Below, piece by piece: positions 1 to 8,785 of a stretch of 31,310 nt of DNA (the stretch's first letter is position 1; every line of letters starts with the position of its first letter). The notes under the pieces are model-generated. The model searched no databases, had not been told where the DNA came from, and saw only the letters and a list, made by a program, of their open reading frames with translations. Position numbers and translations under genes: made by a program. The stretch is from Eubacterium sp. (GTDB taxonomy: Bacteria > Bacillota > Clostridia > Oscillospirales > Acutalibacteraceae): positions 1 through 31,310 of the forward strand of contig JAILGO010000023.1 of the NCBI GenBank assembly GCA_024696725.1. Direction: 5' to 3'.

Positions 1-323
1 AAAATACCGTAACCCTTGCCGAAAAGGTAAACGTTACCTCGGTTTATCCCGTGGTTGATAAAAACCGCCTGTTCTACGCAAGCGCAAAGAAGCCCGAAAA
101 CTATAATATGTACGAGCTTAATATGAACAGCGGCGCTTTGAAAATTATGCTCGGCGTAACCGGAGTCGGAGAGGGTAATACTCTTAAGATTCAGCACGGC
201 GACAGCTACGATTTTATTATCGGTAAAAAAAGCGCCGACGGTAAAAAGATATATTACGGCTCGGGTATGTATACCGGCTCGACGAACGTAATGAGCTTTA
301 AAGACGGAAGCTGGTCTTACTAA
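1..323 (+). CDS. 3' end of an unknown protein (partial)
   Basis: The frame is open from the left edge of the window to a TAA, so this is the C-terminal piece (about 106 residues) of a gene that starts outside. The visible protein is rich in Tyr, Gly, Asn and Lys. It contains short repeated hydrophilic strands (LFYASAKK, KKIYYGSGMYTGS) that resemble beta-propeller or DUF5050-type surface proteins, but the fragment is too short to assign. No membrane segment is visible. The flippase gene begins 23 bases after the stop with no promoter between, so the two are probably cotranscribed. Function unknown. Confidence 0.6.
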   Translation, partial: NTVTLAEKVNVTSVYPVVDKNRLFYASAKKPENYNMYELNMNSGALKIMLGVTGVGEGNTLKIQHGDSYDFIIGKKSADGKKIYYGSGMYTGSTNVMSFKDGSWSY

Positions 324-346
324 AACTATAAAAACGGAGATTTATT

Positions 347-1780
347 TTGGATAAGTATAAAAAGCTGGCAACGAACACCCTGATATTTGCAATAGGCACC
401 TTCTCGTCAAAGGTGCTTTCCTTCCTGCTTATGCCGTTCGTAACCCGTATGCTTAAAACGGGCGATTACGGCTCCGCGGACCTTATTCAGCAGACGGCGA
501 ACGTTTTAATTCCTATCGTGTTTTTACAGATTAATTCCGCCGCCCTTCGTTTTGCGCTTGATAAGGACTCCGACAAGGCGGGCGTTTTCTCGGTGGGTAT
601 AAGCACTACCGCCAAAGGCTTCGTAGTTTTCCTTTTGTTCGCTTATCCTATGAGCAAAATAACGATAAACGATTTCCGTCTCGGAGATTATATCGTTCTT
701 ATCTACGCCTTCGTTCTTGTTTCGGGAACGAGACAGCTCTGCCAGCAGTTCGTAAGAGGCTGCGGTCACGTCAAGACCTTCGCTATCGACGGAATTGTCG
801 CAACGGCTACGACGCTCGTGTTCAACGTTCTTTTCCTCGGTCCGTTCCACATGGGAATCACAGGCTACGTTCTTGCGATTATCGCGTCCGACGCCTGTTC
901 GATAATGTTCTTCTTTATTACTCAGAAGCTCTGGCGCTATATTAAATTCAAAGGCGTAAGCAAGTCGCTGACCCACAGTATGCTTAAGTATTCCGTACCG
1001 CTTATGCCTACTATTATTCTGTGGTGGATTATTAACGTATCCGACAGATATATGGTTACCTATTTTATAGGCAGCTCCGAAAACGGTCTTTATACCGCCG
1101 CTTCGAAGATACCTAACTTTGTAATTATGTTCTCGTCAATTTTTATCGACGCGTGGCAGCTTTCCGCGGTCGACGAATACAATAACGACGACACGAGGGA
1201 TTTCTTTACTAACGTTTTCCGCGTTTATTCGGGAGGAATATTTGCGATAGCCTCGGGCTTGATTCTTTTCTGTCAGCTTCTGACGAAAATACTTGTTGCC
1301 GACGATTATTTTACTTCGTGGCGCTACGTTCCCGTTCTTATAATCGCAACCTCTATGTCCTGCCTCGTTAATTTCCTCGCGTCCGTTTATATGGCTGAAA
1401 AAAAGAGCGTGATGGCTATGGCTACCGCTCTGTCCGGCGCGCTTACAAATATCATACTGAATCTTATTCTCATACCGAGAATGGGAGCCGTCGGTGCAGC
1501 TGTCGCTACGGTAATTTCCTTTGTTGTTGTATTTGTAACGAGGGGACTTAACACGAGAAGATATATTAAGATTAATTTTAAAACTCCCGTTATTGTCTCA
1601 GAGCTTGTGATTCTCGCGGCGCAGTGCGTAGTAATGATTACGATGAAATCGGGAATAGCTATGTACTGTATAGAGACCGCGCTTGTCGTTCTTATGCTTG
1701 TTATCAATATCGGACCTATCAGGGAGCTTGTAAATCTTGTATTAGATAAATTCCTTAAAAGGAATAAAGAAAAGAATTAG
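347..1780 (+). CDS. Wzx-type polysaccharide/lipid-linked oligosaccharide flippase (MATE-like MOP superfamily)
   Basis: This integral membrane protein of 477 residues has about 12-14 hydrophobic segments spread over its whole length, as usual for the oligosaccharide flippase branch of the MOP superfamily. The N-terminus (KLATNTLIFAIGTFSSKVLS, then MPFVTRMLKTGDYGSADL) has the classic look of Wzx/RfbX proteins, which move undecaprenyl-linked sugar repeat units across the membrane. The C-terminal half (GAVGAAVATVISF) matches the polysaccharide-synthesis C-terminal region. The start is TTG, chosen because a GGAGA ribosome site lies 6 bases upstream. No glycosyltransferases lie nearby, so the substrate is unknown. 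It could instead be a more general lipid II or teichoic-acid type flippase. Confidence 0.85.
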   Translation: MDKYKKLATNTLIFAIGTFSSKVLSFLLMPFVTRMLKTGDYGSADLIQQTANVLIPIVFLQINSAALRFALDKDSDKAGVFSVGISTTAKGFVVFLLFAYPMSKITINDFRLGDYIVLIYAFVLVSGTRQLCQQFVRGCGHVKTFAIDGIVATATTLVFNVLFLGPFHMGITGYVLAIIASDACSIMFFFITQKLWRYIKFKGVSKSLTHSMLKYSVPLMPTIILWWIINVSDRYMVTYFIGSSENGLYTAASKIPNFVIMFSSIFIDAWQLSAVDEYNNDDTRDFFTNVFRVYSGGIFAIASGLILFCQLLTKILVADDYFTSWRYVPVLIIATSMSCLVNFLASVYMAEKKSVMAMATALSGALTNIILNLILIPRMGAVGAAVATVISFVVVFVTRGLNTRRYIKINFKTPVIVSELVILAAQCVVMITMKSGIAMYCIETALVVLMLVINIGPIRELVNLVLDKFLKRNKEKN

Positions 1781-1790
1781 TTATTATATG

Positions 1791-1819
1791 TTGCATACTC
1801 GGCGATTTTAGTGTATAAT
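1791..1819 (+). promoter_or_regulatory. Promoter of the glycogen phosphorylase gene
   Basis: TTGCAT, a 17-base spacer, then a perfect TATAAT. The predicted transcript starts near 1826, giving a leader of about 49 bases before the ATG. Confidence 0.7.
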
Positions 1820-1874
1820 ACACAAAAAGCATTTACAATCTTCGGATTTTAAATAGATTATTTGGAGGATTTGT

Positions 1875-4289
1875 ATGAAACCGACACTTTCTACGGCACA
1901 AACAAAAAAACTGATATCGGATAAACTTTCCCACTTTTTCGGCGTTACTCCCGAGATTGCTACCAACGAGCAGTTCTATAAGGCTGTTTCCATGATAGTA
2001 AGGGATACTCTCTCCGAACGTAACAGCTCCTTCCGTAAGGTTGCTAAAAAGCAGGACTCGAAACAGATATATTATCTCTGTATGGAATTCCTTATGGGAA
2101 GGTCGCTTAAAAATAATTTATATAATCTCGGCTTAACAAAGGTTTTCGAGGACGCGCTCAGCTCTATGGACGTTAAGCTCAGCAAGCTCTACGAGCTTGA
2201 GCCCGACCCGGGACTCGGAAACGGCGGTCTCGGACGTCTTGCCGCCTGCTACCTTGACGGACTTGCGACTAACGGCTTTCAGTCAATGGGTTACTCTATC
2301 CGCTATGAAGCGGGAATTTTCAAGCAGAAGCTTGTAGACGGCTGGCAGACGGAGCTTCCCGATTTCTGGCTTCCCGGCGGCGACGTGTGGCTTGTTCCGC
2401 GTGAGGAGCGCGCCTGCGAGGTTAAATTTGAGGGTTATGTTGAGGACGCGTGGGACGGAGCGTACCACCACGTAGTCCATAAGGACGCTAATGTTGTAAC
2501 CGCGATTCCCTACGATATGTACGTATCGGGTATGGGAAAGGGCGTTTCGCGCCTTCGTCTCTGGGCGTCAAAGAAGCCCGAATTCGATATGAATCTCTTT
2601 AACGAGGGCTCATATATTAAGGCGCTTGAGCAGTCGGCTATGGCTGAGGCTATTTCAAAGGTTCTCTATCCCGCCGATAATTCACCCGAGGGTAAATCCT
2701 TAAGACTCCGTCAGCAGTATTTCCTCGTTTCCGCGTCTGTTCAGGATATTATCCAGCGTCACCTTACAAAGTACGGAACGCTCGATAATCTTCCCGAAAA
2801 GATTGCAATCCATATTAACGATACCCATCCGACTATGGCAATCCCCGAGCTTATGCGTATTATGCTTGACGAGTGCGGCTACGGCTGGGACGAGGCGTGG
2901 TCAATAGTAACGAGAACGGTTGCATATACTAACCATACCGTTATGAAGGAAGCGCTCGAATGCTGGAGCGAGGAGCTCTATTCAAGACTTCTTCCCCGTA
3001 TCTATCAGATTACGAAGGAAATTGATAACCGTTTCAGAGCTTATGTATGGTCTGTAACGGGCGATGCCGATAAGGTTGAAAGAATGGCTATCGTATCGGG
3101 AGGCGCCGTAAGAATGGCTAACCTCTGCGTTGCAGGCTCTCACAGCGTAAACGGCGTATCCGCGCTTCACAGCGAAATCCTTAAGGAAACCGTTTTCAGC
3201 GACTTCTATTCGCTCACTCCCGAAAAATTCACTAACGTAACTAACGGTATCGCGTTCAGACGCTGGCTCTGTCAGTCGAATCCCGCGCTTACCGAATATA
3301 TTACCGAGCTTATCGGCGACGGCTTTATTACAAAGTCCGACGAGCTTATCAAGCTCCGTAAGTTCAAGAACACTAAAAAGGTGCTCAGACGTTTCGCGGA
3401 AATAAAGCACGAAAACAAGGTCCGCTTCGCGAAGTATATAATGAAGAAGCAGGGCGTGGAGATTGACCCCGACTCAATCTTTGACGTACAGGTTAAGCGC
3501 CTTCACGAGTACAAGCGTCAGCAGCTTAACGTTCTCAATATTATTTCCGAGTATCAGATGCTCAAGGCTAATCCGGATATTAATTATTTCCCGAAAACCT
3601 ATATCTTTGCTTCCAAAGCGGCTCCCGGCTACTATATGGCTAAAAAGATTATTGAGCTCATTGACGCGCTTTCAAAGGTTATTAATAACGACGAGGATAT
3701 AAAAGGAAAGCTCAAGGTAGTATTCGTTGAGGATTATAACGTTTCCGTCGCGGAAATGCTTATGCCCGCCGCTGATATTTCCGAACAGATTTCTCTTGCG
3801 GGTACCGAGGCGTCGGGTACGGGCAATATGAAGCTTATGCTTAACGGCGCGGTAACTATCGGTACGATGGACGGCGCTAACGTTGAGATTTATGAGGCTG
3901 TCGGCGAGGATAATATTTATATCTTCGGTATGACTACTCCCGAGGTTAATAACCTTCACGCTATCGGCTATAACCCGATGAATTACTATAATAATAACGA
4001 GGTGCTAAGAAACGCTATCGAGTTTATCCGTATGGGCGTAAACGGAAAGCGCTTTGACGAGATAGTATCCTCGCTTATGAATATTGACCCGTATATGGCT
4101 CTTGCCGATTTTGCTGATTACCGCGAAACGCAGCAGAGAATTTCTACCGCGTACAGAGACGACAGGGAAGGCTTTGCAAGAATGTCGCTTATGAATATCA
4201 GCGGAGCGGGCGTTTTCAGCGCTGACCGTTCAATTATGGACTATGCTAATAATATCTGGCATACAAAGCCTGTTGAATTTAAAAAATAA
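1875..4289 (+). CDS. glgP: Glycogen/maltodextrin phosphorylase (GT35)
   Basis: This cytoplasmic, PLP-dependent phosphorylase releases glucose-1-phosphate from the non-reducing ends of glycogen or maltodextrins. At 804 residues it has the normal family length (about 800). Family landmarks are in order: YLCMEFLMGRSL near residue 70, EPDPGLGNGGLGRLAACYLD near 110, HINDTHPTMAIPELMR near 315, VKRLHEYKRQQLN near 540, and the PLP site GTGNMKLMLNGA with the cofactor lysine at residue 653. The start is ATG behind a GGAGG site. It has its own promoter and ends in a short hairpin. The next gene is an alpha-glycosidase of the same pathway. Sequence alone does not separate the glycogen- and maltodextrin-preferring forms. 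Confidence 0.97.
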   Translation: MKPTLSTAQTKKLISDKLSHFFGVTPEIATNEQFYKAVSMIVRDTLSERNSSFRKVAKKQDSKQIYYLCMEFLMGRSLKNNLYNLGLTKVFEDALSSMDVKLSKLYELEPDPGLGNGGLGRLAACYLDGLATNGFQSMGYSIRYEAGIFKQKLVDGWQTELPDFWLPGGDVWLVPREERACEVKFEGYVEDAWDGAYHHVVHKDANVVTAIPYDMYVSGMGKGVSRLRLWASKKPEFDMNLFNEGSYIKALEQSAMAEAISKVLYPADNSPEGKSLRLRQQYFLVSASVQDIIQRHLTKYGTLDNLPEKIAIHINDTHPTMAIPELMRIMLDECGYGWDEAWSIVTRTVAYTNHTVMKEALECWSEELYSRLLPRIYQITKEIDNRFRAYVWSVTGDADKVERMAIVSGGAVRMANLCVAGSHSVNGVSALHSEILKETVFSDFYSLTPEKFTNVTNGIAFRRWLCQSNPALTEYITELIGDGFITKSDELIKLRKFKNTKKVLRRFAEIKHENKVRFAKYIMKKQGVEIDPDSIFDVQVKRLHEYKRQQLNVLNIISEYQMLKANPDINYFPKTYIFASKAAPGYYMAKKIIELIDALSKVINNDEDIKGKLKVVFVEDYNVSVAEMLMPAADISEQISLAGTEASGTGNMKLMLNGAVTIGTMDGANVEIYEAVGEDNIYIFGMTTPEVNNLHAIGYNPMNYYNNNEVLRNAIEFIRMGVNGKRFDEIVSSLMNIDPYMALADFADYRETQQRISTAYRDDREGFARMSLMNISGAGVFSADRSIMDYANNIWHTKPVEFKK

Positions 4290-4296
4290 CTATTAA

Positions 4297-4323
4297 GGGC
4301 GGATAGTATCCGCCCGTATCTTT
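4297..4323 (+). terminator. Hairpin after glgP, weak terminator or attenuator
   Basis: Near-perfect 9-base inverted repeat (GGGCGGATA / TATCCGCCC) just after the glgP stop, followed by a T-rich but interrupted tract. Because the alpha-glycosidase gene starts 18 bases later without a clear promoter, some readthrough is likely. Confidence 0.5.
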
Positions 4324-4332
4324 CTTTATACT

Positions 4333-6192
4333 ATGACAGTTTTCGACTCCCGAAAAACCGAATATAAGGATAAAATCCGCGCAGTTAAGACCGACGAGCC
4401 CGTGCATTTTCGCATAGTAGTTCCTCGGTCTATGTCCTGTTCCGCCGCCTCTCTCGTAGTGCATAAGGACGGCGAGAGCCCGTGCTTTTACTCTATGTTC
4501 TGGGCAGGTATGTGCGGAGACGGACACGAATACTGGGAGCTTCATTTTTCCGCCACAACGAGCGGTCTCTATTTTTACCACTTTGAGCTTGAAACCCCGT
4601 GGGGAAAGAGCTTTATCCGTAACGTCGGTCACGGCGTCGGCGATTTTGCGCCCGACGGAAGCGACTTTCAGCAGACTGTATACGATAAGGATTTTAAAAC
4701 TCCCGACTGGCTCAAGGGCGGAATAATCTATCAGATTTTTCCCGACAGGTTTTATAACAGTAAAACCGAAAAGACGGGAGTAAGAAAGAGCCGCGTAATG
4801 CGCGAATGGGGCGGCGAACCCTACTGGAAAGAGGAACAGATGAACGGCGTCTGGAATAACGACTATTTCGGCGGCGACCTTAAGGGCATTGAACAGAAGC
4901 TGCCCTATCTTGCGGATTTAAGCGTTAGCTGTATTTATCTTAACCCGATTTTTGAGGCTAACTCGAACCACCGCTACGACACCGCGGATTATGAAAGAAT
5001 TGACCCGCTTCTCGGTACTGAGGAGGATTTCAAAGCCCTCTGTAAAAAGGCAAAAGAGAAATACGGTATCAGAATAATTCTTGACGGCGTTTTCTCTCAT
5101 ACGGGCTGTGACAGTAAATATTTTAACCTCTATAATAACTATGATACCGTCGGCGCGTATAACAGTAAGGAAAGCCCGTACTATCCGTGGTATAAGTTCA
5201 ATTCTTATCCCGACGATTATAAATCCTGGTGGGGAATAAAGCTCCTTCCCGAGCTTATCGAGGAAAATGAGAGCTACCGGAAATATATGTTCTCCAAAAA
5301 CGGAATTCTCCGTAAATGGCTTAAGGCGGGCGCGAGCGGCTGGAGACTTGACGTAGCCGACGAGCTTCCCGATATCTTCCTCGACGGCTTGAGAAAAGCC
5401 GTAAAGGCTCAGGATAAGGACGCCGTTATTATCGGCGAGGTCTGGGAGGAGGCTACGACAAAGGTCGCCTACGGAGAGAAGAGAAGATATTTTCTCGGCG
5501 ACCAGCTTGATTCGGTTATGAACTATCCCTTTGCCGAAGCGATAATAAACTTCGTGCGCTTTAAAAACGCCGACTCCTTCCTCGACAGTATAATGAATAT
5601 AATTGAAAAATATCCGCCCGAGGTTACGAACGTGCTTATGAACCATATCGGTACCCACGATACCGCGAGAGCTATTACACGTCTTGCGGGCGATAACCCC
5701 GAGGGCTACGGAAGACAGTGGCAGTATGAGCATAATAAGCTCAGCGCAGAGGCGTATCACCTCGGCGTATCAATGCTTAAGCGTGCGGCGCTTCTTCAGT
5801 TTACGCTTCCGGGCGTTCCGAGCATTTATTACGGCGACGAGATAGGTATGCAGGGAATGAAGGACCCGTTTAACCGCGCGTGTATGGAATGGGATTCGCC
5901 GAACTCGGAGCTTCTTAAATGGTATAAACGCCTCGGCGAAATAAGACGCGGCTGCAAAGTGTTTGAAAAGGGAGAGTTTATTCCCGTTTACTTTGCTCAG
6001 CAGGCGACGGTATTTAAACGCTCGGATAATAACAGCGAGGTGCTTGTCGCCCTTAATCTCGGCGACGATACGGTAAGAATTCCGCTCGATTCAGAGTGGG
6101 AAAGCTGTTATACTCTTCTCGGAAATATCCCCGTAAACGGTACTCTTTATTTAGAACCATACCGCTACTCTCTGTTAACAATAGTAAAATAA
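4333..6192 (+). CDS. GH13 alpha-glycosidase (neopullulanase/cyclomaltodextrinase-like)
   Basis: This 619-residue GH13 enzyme lacks a signal peptide, so it acts on short alpha-glucans in the cytoplasm. Residues 1-120 form a beta-rich N-terminal domain like CBM34 of neopullulanases. The catalytic barrel follows, with IIYQIFPDRFYN, region I (ILDGVFSHTG), region II (GWRLDVADELP, nucleophile Asp340), region III (IIGEVWEE, acid/base Glu369) and region IV (MNHIGTHDTAR, Asp443). The C-terminus is a short beta domain. An in-frame stop sits at 4294 and no alternative start codon lies between, so the ATG is secure. There is no ribosome binding site; instead a TATACT sits directly before the ATG. With glgP it forms an alpha-glucan breakdown pair. 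Exact specificity cannot be read. Confidence 0.93.
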   Translation: MTVFDSRKTEYKDKIRAVKTDEPVHFRIVVPRSMSCSAASLVVHKDGESPCFYSMFWAGMCGDGHEYWELHFSATTSGLYFYHFELETPWGKSFIRNVGHGVGDFAPDGSDFQQTVYDKDFKTPDWLKGGIIYQIFPDRFYNSKTEKTGVRKSRVMREWGGEPYWKEEQMNGVWNNDYFGGDLKGIEQKLPYLADLSVSCIYLNPIFEANSNHRYDTADYERIDPLLGTEEDFKALCKKAKEKYGIRIILDGVFSHTGCDSKYFNLYNNYDTVGAYNSKESPYYPWYKFNSYPDDYKSWWGIKLLPELIEENESYRKYMFSKNGILRKWLKAGASGWRLDVADELPDIFLDGLRKAVKAQDKDAVIIGEVWEEATTKVAYGEKRRYFLGDQLDSVMNYPFAEAIINFVRFKNADSFLDSIMNIIEKYPPEVTNVLMNHIGTHDTARAITRLAGDNPEGYGRQWQYEHNKLSAEAYHLGVSMLKRAALLQFTLPGVPSIYYGDEIGMQGMKDPFNRACMEWDSPNSELLKWYKRLGEIRRGCKVFEKGEFIPVYFAQQATVFKRSDNNSEVLVALNLGDDTVRIPLDSEWESCYTLLGNIPVNGTLYLEPYRYSLLTIVK

Positions 6193-6221
6193 AAGCTTCC
6201 TCCTCAGGAGGAAGCTTTTTT
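6193..6221 (+). terminator. Strong intrinsic terminator after the GH13 gene
   Basis: Perfect 11-base stem (AAGCTTCCTCC / GGAGGAAGCTT) with a TCA loop, ending in a run of six T, immediately after the stop codon. Confidence 0.9.
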
Positions 6222-6253
6222 ATGAATAATTTTTGAAAAAGAGAAAATAATTA

Positions 6254-6282
6254 TTGACAAACGATAATTTCTATGCTATAAC
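6254..6282 (+). promoter_or_regulatory. Promoter of the DUF2975-HTH-DUF4173 operon
   Basis: Consensus TTGACA, a 17-base spacer, then TATAAC. The start site is near 6289, about 25 bases before the first ATG, which has a GGAGGT site. Confidence 0.8.
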
Positions 6283-6313
6283 AGCAGTGTAAATTTTCCT
6301 TTGGAGGTAAATT

Positions 6314-6787
6314 ATGTATAACGATAAAACGACGGGTATAACCCATTTTGCCGTAAGGCTCTGTTACGCTCTTTTAGCGGCGGCGGTTATCGCCTTCCCT
6401 ATATTAATGAGAGCCCGGGAGGGCGACTGGTATTATTTTGTAATGATAGCCGTACACGGTAAGTATCTTATCTATCCCTTTTACGCGGTGGTTCCGCTCG
6501 GCTACGTTGCGCTCGTCAGCCTTGACAGGCTTCTCTCTAATATTAAAAAGGATATAGTTTTTGACGAGAGGAACGTTAAGCTTCTGAACGTTTTAACCGT
6601 TTGCTGTATTCTCGCCGCGCTTGTCGGCTCCGTATCCTTCGTCGTAATCGCCTGTATCTATAAGTCGATTGAAACGGTTATCCTTCTCGCTATGGGCGAG
6701 GGCTTTATGGCGCTCGTCGTTAGGGTAGTAAGGAATATTCTTAAGAAGGCTATCGAGATAAAAGAAGATAACGATTTGGTGGTGTGA
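6314..6787 (+). CDS. DUF2975 family membrane protein
   Basis: Small integral membrane protein of 157 residues with four hydrophobic segments (about 15-35, 45-68, 90-115 and 120-140). The cytoplasmic loop VFDERNVKLLNVL and the C-terminal end IEIKEDNDLVV are typical of the DUF2975 family, in which the acidic tail reads like KEDNDLTV. No enzymatic motif is visible. Members of this family are commonly encoded next to a small Cro/C1-type HTH protein, as here, which suggests a membrane partner of that regulator; this role is inference. It is the first gene of a three-gene operon. The ATG has a GGAGGT site 5 bases upstream. Confidence 0.85.
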   Translation: MYNDKTTGITHFAVRLCYALLAAAVIAFPILMRAREGDWYYFVMIAVHGKYLIYPFYAVVPLGYVALVSLDRLLSNIKKDIVFDERNVKLLNVLTVCCILAALVGSVSFVVIACIYKSIETVILLAMGEGFMALVVRVVRNILKKAIEIKEDNDLVV

Positions 6788-6789
6788 TT

Positions 6790-7005
6790 ATGATTATAGT
6801 TAATTTAGACGTAATGCTCGCCAAAAGAAAAATGAGCTCTCTTGAGCTCGCAAATAAAATAGGAATAACCCAGGCTAATCTCTCTATACTTAAAACGGGT
6901 AAAGCGCGCGCTATCCGCTTTTCAACGCTTGACGCAATCTGCAAGGTGCTTGACTGCCAGCCTGCCGATATCCTTGAGTTTAAAAACGAAGAACAGGAGA
7001 TATAA
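6790..7005 (+). CDS. Small HTH transcriptional regulator (XRE family, YozG-like)
   Basis: A 71-residue protein that is almost entirely one Cro/C1-type helix-turn-helix domain. The sequence MIIVNLDVMLAKRKMSS, then LANKIGITQANLSILKTGKA, then FSTLDAICKVLDCQPADIL follows the usual five-helix pattern, with GITQANLSIL as the recognition region. The ATG at 6790 is preferred over the in-frame GTG at 6784 because GGTGG lies 7 bases upstream and relatives begin with MIIVNLD. The start lies 2 bases after the DUF2975 stop, consistent with translational coupling. It probably regulates its own operon; no operator repeat was identified. Confidence 0.9.
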   Translation: MIIVNLDVMLAKRKMSSLELANKIGITQANLSILKTGKARAIRFSTLDAICKVLDCQPADILEFKNEEQEI

Positions 7006-7006
7006 T

Positions 7007-8734
7007 ATGGATAATCAGAATAACGTTCAGCAGCCGCAGGCGGTATATCAGCCGTTTACGCCTCAGTACGTACCTATAATAAAAAAAGAATATTCGCCGC
7101 TTGAAAAAAAGGACAGCCGCTTTATGCTGTTGTTTCTTCTCTGCGCGGTTATCTTTTCCGACTTTGCTCTTTTCAAGGGCTTTCACCTCGGCTTTACGCT
7201 TTCTTACGCATTGATTTTCGGCGTATCGACGGCGTACCTTTGGGATAAGAACAGCCGCCCGGGCGCGTTCGCTCTTCTTTGCGGGCTTATCTCGCTTGCC
7301 GGCTCTGTAACGCTCTCGCTTTTCAGCCATCTGTTTGTTAACGTTATAATGCTCGTTCTTATAGCGGGACTGTTTACGATATACTGTATAGGCATAAGTA
7401 ACAGCTTTAATAATAAGCAGGGTAATTTTAAGCTTCTGTTTGACCTTTTCTCCGCAGCGCTGATTAATCCCCTTGAAAATCTTTCGGACCTGTTCGGCTC
7501 GGTAAAAGCGGGAGCTAAAAAGGATAATAAAAATCTCTCCGCGCTGATAGGAATACTTATCTCGCTGCCCGTGCTTTTTGTTATCGTTCCGCTTCTTGTA
7601 AGCAGCGACGCCGCGTTTGAGGGACTTGTTAAAAGTATAATTAAAAATATCGGCGTTTATATCGCGGAGCTCGCCGTCGCTCTTATTGTAACACCGCTTG
7701 TCTGCTCGTATATGTACGGTAAGCGCAAGAAGCTTAACGTAAAAAGCGGTACGGGAAAGAAAAGCGTAAAAAGACTGTTTCCCGTTTCGGGCGCAGTTTC
7801 CTTCCTCTGCGTAATCTCTCTTGTTTACGTCGTTTATCTGTTCTCGCAGCTTGCGTACTTTTTCAGCGCCTTTAAGGGAATTCTCCCCGAGGGCTATACC
7901 CATAACGCAAGCGTTTTCGCAAGGCGTGGCTTCTTCGAGATGTTCGCCGTCGTTGCGATAAATATCGTTATTATTTCCGTCATAAGCGCCTTCACTTTAA
8001 GAAAAAACGGAAAGGCTTCCGCGGGAGTAAAGGGAATTTCGCTATTTATCTCGCTTTTCTCACTCCTGATGCTTGCGATTGCGATGCAGAAAATGCGTCT
8101 TAATATCGCTACCTACGGCTATTCGCGTAACCGCCTTCTGGTCTGCGCCTTTATGCTTATGATGCTTGTCGTAATCGCGTTTTTCATTATCCATATATTC
8201 GCTCCGAAGGTGCCGTATATGCAGACGATTATTATCGTGTGCAGCGTAATTTACGTCGCGCTATCCTTTGCGGATATTAACGCCGTGACCGCGAGCTATA
8301 ACGTTAACGCGTATAACGAAGGAAAGCTTAAAAGCGTAAACGTCGAATACCTTGCGGACCTCGGCGACAGTACCGTACCCGAGCTGATTAAGCTCACGGA
8401 AAGTGACAGTAAAAAGACTGCCGCGAGAGCGGAAATTGCGCTAATCAAATACTCGGCTGAAACGGCTCGGCTTAAAGACGGCGCTTTTATTCCGAAACAC
8501 GGCGACTTCCGTTATTACGTTAAGGTGAGGTCCGACGCCTCAAAAGCTCTTAGCGAATACTACGCCTCGCTCTCTCCCGAAAAGAAAAAGGACTTTGACG
8601 AAAAACGCGATAAGTTTAAGAATAACAGCTTTGAATACGACGAGGAGGAAAAGCGTTATTTTGACTGGGAGCATGACGCCTCGTTTAAATATAATCCGAA
8701 AACGGAAAGCTTTGAATACTCCAAGGAAGAATAA
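7007..8734 (+). CDS. DUF4173 family polytopic membrane protein
   Basis: Membrane protein of 575 residues. A Gln/Pro-rich N-terminal tail (residues 1-25) precedes about 11-12 hydrophobic segments between residues 37 and 445. A soluble, charged C-terminal region of about 125 residues ends in Lys/Glu/Tyr-rich sequence. The stretch MRLNIATYGYSRNRLL matches the family signature of DUF4173 (related proteins read like RLYIxAYGLTRLRL). Function is unknown. The ATG at 7007 starts one base after the HTH stop behind an AGGAG site; the reading frame extends further upstream but overlaps the HTH gene and lacks a ribosome site. The gene ends in a terminator that overlaps the gatC promoter. Confidence 0.85.
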   Translation: MDNQNNVQQPQAVYQPFTPQYVPIIKKEYSPLEKKDSRFMLLFLLCAVIFSDFALFKGFHLGFTLSYALIFGVSTAYLWDKNSRPGAFALLCGLISLAGSVTLSLFSHLFVNVIMLVLIAGLFTIYCIGISNSFNNKQGNFKLLFDLFSAALINPLENLSDLFGSVKAGAKKDNKNLSALIGILISLPVLFVIVPLLVSSDAAFEGLVKSIIKNIGVYIAELAVALIVTPLVCSYMYGKRKKLNVKSGTGKKSVKRLFPVSGAVSFLCVISLVYVVYLFSQLAYFFSAFKGILPEGYTHNASVFARRGFFEMFAVVAINIVIISVISAFTLRKNGKASAGVKGISLFISLFSLLMLAIAMQKMRLNIATYGYSRNRLLVCAFMLMMLVVIAFFIIHIFAPKVPYMQTIIIVCSVIYVALSFADINAVTASYNVNAYNEGKLKSVNVEYLADLGDSTVPELIKLTESDSKKTAARAEIALIKYSAETARLKDGAFIPKHGDFRYYVKVRSDASKALSEYYASLSPEKKKDFDEKRDKFKNNSFEYDEEEKRYFDWEHDASFKYNPKTESFEYSKEE

Positions 8735-8744
8735 ATAAACTCTT

Positions 8745-8771
8745 AAACCGTTGCCAAGCGCAGCGGTTTTT
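8745..8771 (+). terminator. Intrinsic terminator of the DUF4173 operon, nested in the gatC promoter
   Basis: Ten-base stem with one G-T pair (AAACCGTTGC / GCAGCGGTTT), loop CAAGC and a run of five T. The -35 box of the gatC promoter lies inside the stem and loop, and the T-run lies in the promoter spacer. Confidence 0.75.
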
Positions 8772-8779
8772 GATATAAT
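8751..8779 (+). promoter_or_regulatory. Promoter of gatCAB predicting a leaderless mRNA
   Basis: TTGCCA, a 17-base spacer and a perfect TATAAT, followed by six bases and then the gatC ATG. The expected transcription start is the A of the start codon. No ribosome binding site exists upstream. Confidence 0.8.
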
Positions 8780-8785
8780 CGGGCT

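Noticed and set aside
4918..5760. Long minus-strand open frame of 280 codons
   Set aside because: It lies opposite the GH13 catalytic core, has no ribosome site and no recognisable domain; it is a shadow frame.
6929..7006. Upstream extension of the DUF4173 gene
   Set aside because: It overlaps the HTH gene, and AGGAG lies directly before the ATG at 7007.
6980..7903. Long minus-strand open frame of 307 codons
   Set aside because: Opposite the DUF4173 gene; the Lys/Arg/Tyr-rich product mirrors codons of the membrane protein.
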